From Metridium senile (Eukaryota; Cnidaria; Anthozoa; Actiniaria; Metridiidae): a DNA stretch of 64,000 nucleotides. The DNA lies in the NCBI GenBank assembly GCA_949775045.1, contig OX459095.1:23784311-23848310 (forward strand), in the 5' to 3' direction. The translations under genes and the position numbers were made by a program. Shown one piece after another: positions 49,301 through 61,300 of the stretch (within the stretch, counting starts at the first letter, position 1; each line of letters begins with the position of its first letter). The notes below the pieces were generated by a model, which saw only the letters and a list, made by a program, of their open reading frames with translations, was not told the DNA's origin and did no database searches.

Positions 49301-52300
49301 TAAATTCAGTTATTGAAGTGGTTTTGCAGATGCGGAGGAGATCGGAGTTAAAGTATCGATATCGATAACAAGGTTCAACATCTACACTGTCTTTGTCTGT
49401 GATGTCATTATCTTTGTCCGCCATACTGTCTTTCCTTGACTAATCTTCGAAGCATATCGTAGTAGCAGCTGTTGATTTTTCTTTTTTGTGCAGTGGTTAG
49501 ATTCCATGTTTGTGCTGAGTATGTGAGTCGACTTCTAACAAAGGTATTTAGGAACAGCATACGTGTTGTTAAGTGGATATTGAAGTTCCGAAGCTTCTGC
49601 TTCAGTTCTTGGAACTTAGCTTCTGCTAGGTTAATGCGAAGTGTCATTTCTGCATCACCTGTCGTTGGCTCGTCACTGCCAACGTATCTGAAGATTATCT
49701 TATTTTCAATAGGTATGTCATTCAGGGTGGTAATAGTAGTGGGGTAGGAAGCCTCAGTATTGAGACACCTATAGTTAAATATCATAGTGTCTTGGTTTTG
49801 ACGCTGTTGATCTTCAGATGGTATCGTTGAAAGGTTTGATCGAGTAGTTTCAAGGCTTAATGTAGATTGTTTTGGTCGTAGAAGAACAACTCCAGGTCAT
49901 CAGTGTAGTCAATCCAGTCACATGTATTTGTACCCATATACGTTTTTTTCCCTCTGGCTTCTCTAACTGTAGCTGTTGATCTAACTCTATATTTAAATTC
50001 GATGAATTTTACGTTCTCTTTTTTTGCATTCAAGCATAAAAATCCTCATGACAAAGTCCATCCATAAGTTGAATAGGAGTGGGCTTTCTGGGCCTCCTTG
50101 TCTTACACCTGATCCTGTAGTAAATTTATCATCTGGTGTGTCGACTAGCGCAGTGGTGGTCTCTTTGTAGATAGCCTCTAGGATCTTAATGTAGATTGTG
50201 TTTACATTGCTTGGGAAGCGTATATGAATTGACTTAAAAAGCCATTCCCTGATCATGTGATCGAATGCAGCGGTGAGATCAACAAAGAGGATGTAGATAG
50301 GCATTTGCATGCAGTCAGATAGTTGCTGTACCCTTTTGGTGATGTAGATACCGTCAGTGGTGCCACGACCCTCTCTGAAACCTTGTAGGTGGTCAGTTAT
50401 CTGTAGGTTGTACCATTCCTTTAGCCTTGAGAGAATTATCATTACTAGTATTTTACAGGTTGTGGAGCCAACTTGCAAACCTCTGTATGATGATGGTTCT
50501 TTCGATGGACCTTTACTTGCACCTTTCCAGAGAGCAATCAGTTTACTATGGCACAAGCTATGAGGGACTTTCTGAGTGTGCCACATCATCTCAATTAGTC
50601 TTTTGACCTCCAGAAGTAGTTCTTGTGAATCTGACGCATATTTCACTAATTCTGGGCTGACATCGCTAGCAGCTTTTTTGTTCTTAAGATGTTTAATAGT
50701 TTCCTTTATCTCTGATAGTGTTGACTTGACTTGATATGTCTTGAAGCTCCTCAATAAAATCTGGGAATTCAGACAGTTCTACTGGTTCTTGAAGTGGATG
50801 TATAGGATAAAAGTATTGCTGGAAGAATTCCTTCAGCTTTGTAGGTGGACACTTTGTGGTGGTCTTTACTTTTTGACAGACTGAATTATCTTCTGCTGTT
50901 TTAAAGACATCTTCTATTTATCGCTTGGCTGCATATTGATTTATAGATTCTGCCTCACGTTTTAGATGTTCATTTTTTAGGTGGGACACATGCTTCTTTA
51001 TTACTTTAGATAGTCTTTTGTACTGGCTTGATTGTCTTGGCCAGTGTGATTGAGCTAGCCATTCTATTACTTATAATAAATGTTATTTTCATAAAAAATA
51101 TAGTTTCTTTGATGTATTTATATAAAATCACAGCCTATACTAGTTTACTCACTAGTTTCCATTTAATATATAAAATCAATTAAATGTTACTCTCAACCAG
51201 AAACACCAAATATAAAACAATACCTTATTTAACCTTTACTTCTTTTATAATGCTTGTATTTGATAGTGATCGTCACTTGTAAAGTTGTATTGTTTCCTTT
51301 CCTTTGTATTTGGTGTTTCTGGTTGAATGAGTGATAGCTAGTGACTCAATAGTCACTAAATAAGAACTATTAGGTTATAACAATTTTGAATTCAATTATG
51401 GTTCAAATTGTTGCACTCCATCGAAACTGAATAATAATAATACATAGGAATAAATATGGATAATAACAGAGTCGTGACGAGGGACGTAGGATCAGGGATC
51501 ACATGCCTTTGATCGGGGATCACAGCTGGAATCAGTGATCACAGAAGAGGGATACGGGATCGTATGAATAAATTCAGGGTTCAAAGGATCAGGGATCAAA
51601 ATACGCCAAACGTTTGTGTAAAAAATCGTGATCAATCACGAGAAAACCTCTCTCGTCACGACCCTGAATGATAAGGTAACAATTTGTAATCTATTTCATG
51701 GATATAGTGTTTTGTTCCATTATGATTGTTATCATGGCTATTATTTTTTGCCGTCAAGATACGTGAACTGCTTCTGTTCGTATTCAAATGCTGTCCCTAT
51801 CTTTTTACAAGACAAATACCACGCATTCTATTCAAACAAACATCCTCTAATTTTACACTTTTTTTAATTGATGTTTAACGCTGTCCAGGAAGTTAGAAAA
51901 GCCCACGATTAACGTAATCACATTTGTTAGTTTCTTCCTCCTTCCGTGTTTGAGTATGATGTCATGCTTTTTATGTGATATCTCATGGTATTTTCTCTCA
52001 TTTTGCTATATTTGAATAAAACCTGTCATTTGCGCGGGTTAATAATAATGATGATTATTATAATGATTATGATGTCATGCTGTTTATGTGAAATCTCATG
52101 GTGTTTTCTCTCACTTTGCTATATTTGAATAAACCCTGTCATTTGCGCGGGTTAATAATAATAATGGTTATTATAATGATTATGATGTCATGCTGTTTAT
52201 GTGATATCTCATGGCTTTTTCTTTCACTTAACTATATTTGAATAAACCCTGTCATTTGCGCGGGTTAATAATAATAATGATTATTATAATGATTACGATG

Positions 52301-55300
52301 TGTATGATGTCATGCTGTTTATGTGATATCTCATGGTGTTTTCTTTCACTTTGCTATATTTGAATAAACCCTGTCATTTGCGCGGATTAATAATGATGAT
52401 GATTATTATAATGATTACGATGTGTATGATGCCATGCTGTTTATGTGATATCTCATGGTGTTTTCTCTCACTTTGCTATATTTGAATAAAACCTGTCATT
52501 TGTGCGGGTTATTAAAATAATGATGATGATTATTATAATGATTACGATGTGTATGATGTCATGCTGTTTATGTGATATCTCATGGCGTTTTCTCTCACTT
52601 TGCTATATTTGTATAAAACCTGTCATTTGCGAGGGTTAATAATGATGATGATTATTATAATGATTACGATGTGTATGATGTCATGCTGTATATGTGATAT
52701 CTCATGGTGTTTTCTCTCACTTTGCTATATTTGAATAAACCCTGTCATTAATTTGCGCGGGTTAATAATGATGATGATTATTATAATGATTACGATGTGT
52801 ATGATGCCATGCTGTTTATGTCGTGCTCTTTATGTGATATCTCATGGTGTTTTTTACTTTGCTATAATATTTAAATAAATCCTGACATTTGCGAGGGTTA
52901 ATAATGTTTATGATTATAATGATTACGTTGACGATTGTAATGACGAAAATGATGTTGATAACGACGGCAACAATGACGATAATCATAAATAACGTTGACG
53001 ACGACGATAATAGAGACCTTTAGCACCAGGGGAATATTTCCATTTTTTAATGTAAAAAAAGCACAAAATGTTACGCTACAAAATGTTACGTTACAATTTT
53101 TTTCATTTTTTTAAAAAGCACGCAACGTTTTGCCTTAATCTTGCCATTTTTAACGTACAAAAACTCGACATACAGTAGGAGTTATATATAATTATTCATT
53201 ATTTATTTTATTTTGTTGTTGTTTTGCAGCAATTAGATTCTCTTCAACTTGCTGCGCCATCCAAGGGTCGAGATGATGCTGAGAAAGACAGGTGTGTACA
53301 ATCTTCAAAAACACTTGAGTAGTGACTACACACACCTACACGCCAAAAGGGTTTTCGGAGTAAACGGTGAAAGGCCTTTAGCGAACAACCGAAAAAGACT
53401 CGTGGTTATACGCATACACTATTATACAGCTATTTTAAAAACGTAGAATACTGCATGGGTATAGTGCATTGCAAGACCGAAAAGCATTTTGAGTAACATA
53501 TATAATAATTATTAATTATTTATTCTTAGTGCATTCCATTTAAAACAATATATGACCTAGTTATGGGGAGTAAATATCGCTGTATATTTATATTTTATCC
53601 CTCATCCGGTTTGTGTTGCAGCCAATCAGCGCGCGAGTTTCTAATGTGATATGGGATTCTATTCAGTATTCAATGTTTTTTTTGAAATAGCTGTATACGA
53701 TTTTGTTTTATTTGGATTGCTATAGGCACATGCCTATATAATTGAAAGTTCTATCCCGGAAAGTCCTTGTTCTACTTTACTAATTGGGACTGACATTGTA
53801 TATTGAATTCGTTTTTCTGCCACCAGACGTATTCATAATCAATATCAAAGACCCACAATATTTCAGTGGTGTTTTCTACTTTTGCGGTTCCTGTTGGTCT
53901 TGCAACAGCCGTTCGTTTTTTACTTCAATTGACAACGTGTTTTTCTATCAAAGTTTAAAACGGGGTTCTTGCCATGTTATCTCATGCAAGGGGGATTAAA
54001 GTGAGAAACGTCACTAAGTTTGTACCTATTTTTTATATAAACGATCTAGGTAATATAATGAAATTTGTAACACCGTAAAAAATGTTGACTTAACTTTAAT
54101 GACGTTTCGAGCTTTAGCCCTTCATCGGAGTAAAAGAGTTAGACTAAGGTGTTACAAATTTCATTATATTACCTATCGTTTATATCAAACACCGACGCAG
54201 CCTATACTAGTTTACTCGCTAGTTTCCTATTTCAGTATTTTTTATATAGTGTATAACATATACCTTTGCTACTCTAATCGTTTCCTTAGAAACACCGCGG
54301 ATACAGTTTACTTGTTATTGTCATTTTTGACTGATCGATCACTTCACGAGCTTTTTTTAGCCATGGTACATCCGTCCCCAACCCCCTCTCCCCTACGGGA
54401 TAATACCTTTGTCCCCGCAGAGGGGAGGGATAAGGACGGCTGTACACAGCCGGCTCCTTTTTTCTATCAGAAAGATTTCACCTGTAAGAGAGGCTAGTCA
54501 GTCAAGATGAACAGCTATTGACATTTTCCGCCATATTTCGATTCGGTGTATGTATTTCACATAAATATTGTTTTTGACTTTTTGACTTTCGAACGTCAAG
54601 TAAAAAAAACCTTGTGGTCAGTGGTTTAACTGCTAGCGTTTTCTATCAAAAACGCTTTGACTCGGTAGACTTTCGTTTCCAAGCCAGTGCTTTACCAAGG
54701 ATTATGTTTGCTTTATTATCAAAGCTTTGGTTATTTTGGTTGATTCTATCAAAGATTGCATGCAATAGCTGTTATTAGAGCTATATACAAATGGTTTTGA
54801 ACAATGGCTTCAAGTTGAGGTTTCGAGCCAAGTTTTTGTTTTTGCCCAAGAGCCGTCAAATGTTTTTGTTTTCTATTAAAGCTTGTGATTGGTCGACGTT
54901 TTTCTAACTAGCTAAATAGGAAGACCAGTGGGCTGTAGTAACTGTGTATTTACACTAAGAGACACCACCCACCGATTGATTCCTTGTGACTCGAACAATG
55001 GTTAATATATGCATCCATACCAACGCAGGTGCATCAACTATTTACATCAGACGCTTACTATTTAAATCTTGATTCCCGTCAAAAAACGCCACTAGAAAAT
55101 GCAAACGGACGACGATGAACTTTTCGACTTGGAGATGTGCCAGCTATTGAAGGTTAAACGTAAGGCATTTCGTACTAGATTTTATCTAGTAAATTTAGGA
55201 ATATCTTGAGCTCAATTCGCAGAGTTTGTCTGTTTTTCAGTGGGTTTTCTTAGACAGTCTATCATCATTTGGTCGTGGAAAATTAAACAGAAGCAGACTT

Positions 55301-58300
55301 CTAAAAAAGATAGGTAACCGAGCAGATATTTATATTGCAATTATGCATGTTACGCATTCATGTTTTCGAGGAAAATTATTTTTTTCGTATGTCTTGTTTT
55401 ATTAAAAAAAGTGTTGTATATACCTGAAAATTTTGTAGATTTTTTAATTTTGTTTCGCACATTAATATTTCTCGTGAAGACAAAACGATTTTTTACCCTG
55501 TGTGAATTGAATTTGATTTTTTTCTACTTGATATCGATATTTTTGTATGCATATATTCTTTGATTGTTGTCATTACTCTTTTGCATTCAAATGAGTATTA
55601 TCAATTAAAAACGAACCGCCTAAGATCCCGTTTCAACCAAAATATTAATGTACGGCGAAGCCAATAAAACATATATACATCACTAGTCAATTGCATGGTT
55701 CCATTGATAAGTGGTTTTTGAAAATTAATGTCTTACTTTCTCCATTTTTGATATGTACAAATATTTTATGTTCAAGTTCATTTCTCGAAGTGGTGAATCA
55801 ATAAAATATAAACGTAAAAATAGTTGCCTGAACACCGTGAATATAGTGTTGCTTACTAACATTTCGGACGGATATTCGTTCGTTGGAGCAAATTAAAGCA
55901 CCATTGGCACCAAATTATGCATCAAAGACTAATGTCACTAACGTGTTTTTGAGTCTTCGTTTTCGTTCTTCTTTATCGTTTTCAGTTGTGCATACACAAA
56001 TAGTTCATTTTCAAGTCCTTTTGCTCAAATTCATTCAAATTCATTCAAATTCGGTCAATTTAAGTCTTTGTATTCGTAAATAATATTTTACCAAGGGCAA
56101 TGTTTTTGTATTAACACATATTTGATTCTGAAGCTCATTTGCTCTAAACTCATTAAAAAATAATGCATATTCGTGAAATTAGACCTAATTTTAATTATAC
56201 ATTTTTTGAGACTGAATTCTTGCTGTTTAGCATTTAGAGGTAAATCTTTCAATTAATGTTCTCACAGCTACTTGGAGCTGATAAAAGCCATGTATTTGAT
56301 TGCTTACGATCGCCGACATGAATGTGCTTGTTATTGTAAACTTGGCATTTCCCTTTTCCAATTCTCAGATACGGAAGCGCATATAGATATTCATGAAGCA
56401 ACAACAATGGAAATCACAATTGTGTTGAGTTTCTTTATACTTGATTTAATAGCTCTCCCTCGTGCATAAAATCTTGATTGTTTAAATTTCTTTTCTTTGA
56501 AAAAAAGAAACTGAAAGAAAAGAACGTTAAAACACTGAAAAATAGCTCTCCCTCGCGTGCATAAAATCTTCATTGTTTAATTTTTTTTCTTTGAAAAGGA
56601 AAAAGACTGAAAGAAAGGAACGTTAAAAGACTGCAAAATAGCTCTCCCTTATGCATAAAATCTTGATTTAATTTTTTTTTCAAAGACTGAAAGAGAAGAA
56701 CGTAAAAAGACTGAAAAATAGCTCTCCCTCATGCATAAAATCTTGATTGTTTAATTTCTTTTTTTTTTTTTTGAAAAAAAGACAATGAAAAGAACGTTAA
56801 AAGACTGAAACATAGTTCTCCCTCATGAATAAAATCTTGATTGTTTAATTCCTTTTCTTTGAAAAAAAAAGAACGTTAGAATATTACGTTGAAGCATGAA
56901 TAATAAAAACACTCCAGTGTTTTTATTATCCATGGTTAAAGTCGTTGAATGAACCTCAAAATCTTAATTCTAAAAGCAATCGTGCGCGCAGAGCTGACTC
57001 ATACTCTAGACACTGTCTGAAAGACTTCCAGGTCAATCTGGTGTCATTTGTTTTAAAATGTTGTATTCAATATCCATGCAATTCCAGGTGTTTTTCTTGT
57101 TATTGCTAAAGCCATATATTCAATTTGATCTGAACAAGCCCCTTTAGTCAAGTTGTATAAATTGTTCTATTTCACATCATTACTGTCATCATCATCATTA
57201 TCGTCGTCGTCGTCATCATCATTATTATCGGTTTTAGTTCATTCAATTTCATGTTACCTTAATATTGCAATATATGTTATATGTTTATAAGTTCTATATA
57301 TTTTTAGGTAAATGCTATCTATATACTAAATAACAATACGGGCAAACCTAGGAAGATAGCCTATTGATATTATTTCAAAATCTATCAGTATCATCATTGT
57401 CATCATCGTCATCAGTATCATCATCATCATTCTCATTATTTTCACTACTATCATGCTATATTATTATCGTTATATTTTACTAATATATATTGTTATTAAA
57501 AAAAATTATTAATAAACTTTTAATAAATAACGTTTCACAAGGCATAAAAACAATTTACGCTATTCTCAGCAAATCGATTTGATTAATTTTTTGCCTGAGA
57601 AATATCTTTTGATAAAATGATAAGCCATACATATGGTGTTCCTGTTGATTCCTATTGAATGTCTAGAGTATGTCTATAATTTTAATCTTAAGCCACGTCA
57701 GCGCGGGCCAAAACAACATAGAAAAATCTAAATGTGGCAGAGCGCTTAGCGTAAATATTTAATATAGGCGTAGTGGGTGCAAGTTTCCCCAATTAGTATA
57801 GGACACTTCATTCTGGCTGGAAAATTTTCATTTTCATTTAACGTCTTAAAAGACGTTGGAACGTGATGTAGTTATTTAATTATTTGTAAGGTCTCCCCAA
57901 TTAGTATAGGACACTTCATTCTGGCTGGAAAATTTTAATTTTAACTTTAATTTAACGTCTTAAAAGACGTTGGAACGTGATGTTGTTATTTAATTATTTA
58001 TTAAACGTGCGAAATTTTCTATGGACTGATTTTGAAGTGTCAATGGATAATAGCCACTTAAAAAAGCTATTACACAGAAGCTATTCGAGCACGTCCTTTT
58101 GTATTTATAGCGTTTTCAACGTCTTTATAACGACTATTTCTTTAATAGATGTGAAATCCATCATGAGAAGTTGAGTGTGTATTGTACTACATGTAAGAAG
58201 TGTATATGTCATCAGTGCGCACTATGGGGAGGAACAGTAAGTATCGATTATCCATCGTCATCATTGTCATCATCATAATCATCATTGTCATATTAATCAT

Positions 58301-61300
58301 AATTATCGTATTGATAATCATCATTGTCATAATTACCATCATTATAATAATCTTCATTATCGTAAATAACATTATCGTAATAATAATCATCATTGTCATA
58401 ATTACCATCATTATAATAATCTTCATTATCGTAAATAACATTATCGTAATAATAATCATCATTGTCATAATTACCATCATTATAATAATCTTCATTATCG
58501 TAAATAACATTATCGTAATAATAATCATCATTGTCATAATTACCATCATTATAATAATCTTCATTATCGTAAATAACATTATCGTAATAATAATCATCAT
58601 TGTCATAATTACCATCATTATAATAATCTTCATTATCGTAAATAACATTATCGTATTGATAATCATCATTGTCATAATTACCATCATTATAATAATCTTC
58701 ATTATCGTAAATAACATTATCGTAATAATAATCATCATTGTCGTAATTACCATCATTATAATAATCTTCATTATCGTAAATAACATTATCGTAATCATCA
58801 TCATAATAATATTCATCATCATTGTAATAATCATCATCATAATAATCATCATCACTGTCATCATCATTGTCATCATAATTATGCTACTGTCGTTATCATT
58901 ATCATCATCAACGTCATACTATTATCAGTACCGTCGTCATCATCATCATCTTTATCATCGTCTTTTACCCTCATACTAACACACATAGTAACTCAAAGAA
59001 CGACTATGCCACTCGATACCATCGTATAACTAGTATACACTCTTTAATCGCTACAAATGTTTAAATGTTTGCTTAAAATACTTATAATTTTCATAATATG
59101 TGAACGAAATATATCAACACTGAACATATTCTGCTTTGATTTCAGCATTCTGGTCACAACTTTAAACCTCTCGATGAAGTCTACGACCAGCATGTATCGT
59201 CCATAACCGACGAGGTAAGCGATGGCTATACTTTATGACACAAGTCGCGTCCGACAGCGTTGTACGCCTTTCAATGATAATAACAAGATGCATTTATCTG
59301 TAGGTTGCCGCACTACGAAGGCGCCTAATGGAATTGATAAGTCTTGTCCAAGAAGTGGTAAGTCTGTTTGAATCCGCAGTCAGTGGTGTATACTAACTAC
59401 TGACTGACATCAGACTGGCTTTTACTGACCAATGATATTAACTTTAATTGACATGACACTGAATTTTACTTGCATGATACTTACGTTTAATTGAATAATA
59501 ATGACTTAATTGACGTGCCACTGACTTTTACTTTTATGTCAATGAAAATGACTTTTACTCTTCGCACGACACTGACTTTTACTGTCTGATTTTACTTACT
59601 TTTACTGACTGATACTGATTTTAGTGGTACGATACTGACTTTTGCTGCAGATATAAAACTGATTTTTATTGACATGACACTGACTTTTACGTACACAGGT
59701 AATAGCTGCATGTCTTTCATGCAAAACGTCAGTTCCAGTAAACAACTCGTTTCAGTAATGTGTACCTATTTTACATCACAAAATCATTTATTGAATCATT
59801 TATTGAATCATTTATTGAGGTTTTTGTTTTGTTTATTAACCAGGAACGAAACGTAGAGAGTCTAAGAGAAGCTAAAGAAGAGGTATTGTAAGAACTATTT
59901 ATTTATAACAATGTTTAAGCAGGAGGCTCTCATCACCGAGGTGTTTTTCAGAGAGGTCCTGCTAATTATTATTACTATTATCTATTGTTGAAATAATCTG
60001 TTCGAAGTTGTCTTACCAATAGCCCTCTCGTGTGTTGGGTAACATGTGTCATTGTTATTGCATAATTGCGTGATTTATAGTGACTAGAGTGCTGTTAAAA
60101 AATCGTCAAAGATCCGACAGATTCCAAAAATGTAATTTCTATTAGATCAGTTATAATGTACTGCCATAATTTACCATAATGACTATGAAGTGTTCTATTT
60201 CTGTGCGCTCTATATAAACATCAGTTCCTTATTTTACAAATATTCTATTGTAGCGTGTTCGAGAGATTCGTAATGCTGTAGAACTAATGATTGCCAGACT
60301 CGATTCACAGCTCAAGAGTAAGCTGCTAACTTTAATGGGTGAGTTGTTATTGCCATATTAAGATATGCAGGGCTTCAGGACGCGCGGAGAATGAGACGAG
60401 AAGGAAAAGTTTCGCGTCATTCTCAGCTCTTATTTTTTAACTCGTTTTGTGGGAGTTGTCGCGTAAAACTGGAAACTGTTTAGCAGTCTAGCGATATACA
60501 GAGCATGTATTAAATCTACTGGTAAAGTAGAAGTGGAACAACGATTATGATGGTGATGATCATCATTAAGATTATCGCGTATTGTATTGGTGATTGTTAT
60601 GGTAATAATGATGAGATGTAATGATGTAAATTTCCTTCGTAAAAGAACACTGTTGAATTATTTGATATTGCTGTGTATTTTAGGTCAGAAGAATTCCTTA
60701 ACACAAGAAACAGAACTGCTGGAGTCTTTACTGCAGGAAGTGGAGCATCAGGTACATGGGCCATAATGAAAGTGTGGACTTTTATGTGCTCTTGGAGTTT
60801 TTCTGAGTTTAGTTTTGGTGGTCTATATCTTTGGAGGGTTTTTTTTTCTCTAAAAGCACAGAGCAGCTGGCTTGTTCTGAGCTATGATTAAATTGGTTTA
60901 TTTCTATCGGGAGGGATACAAAAACAAATAACAGTGCCCTTTGAACCAGACTAGTGATGTTGAGTGTTTACAGGGATTTGTTTTTCGTTATTTGGTTAAA
61001 AGCGTTTTTTCTCCTTTCTACCTTTCTTCCTTCCTTTATTCACTTCTCTTTACTTCCTCTTGTCGTCTCCCGTTTAACTTCTCTCTTTCGTTTTCTTTTG
61101 TGCTCTATCTTTTGCGTTTCTCTCTTTTCTTATTTCATTTCATTTTTTTTTCTTTATATAGTCACTTTCTCGCTTCTCTTTTATTTTTTCATCTTTTCTT
61201 CCTTTCGATACTCTTCATTCATTCCTCTTTTGCCGTCTTTCATTCTTATCCCTTTTGATTTATTTTTGACTTTTATCTTTGACTTTTAATAATATTCTCA

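Noticed and set aside
54099..54497. 132-codon frame
   Set aside because: It starts inside a MITE, has no domain or splice context and mixed composition.
58187..58979. Long Ile/Val and Met/Ile open frames on both strands
   Set aside because: They arise from a 69-bp ATC-rich tandem repeat in a TRIM37 intron.
60941..61289. Two overlapping Phe/Ser/Leu-rich frames of 105 and 111 codons, membrane-protein-like
   Set aside because: Pyrimidine-rich intron tract between two phased TRIM37 exons.
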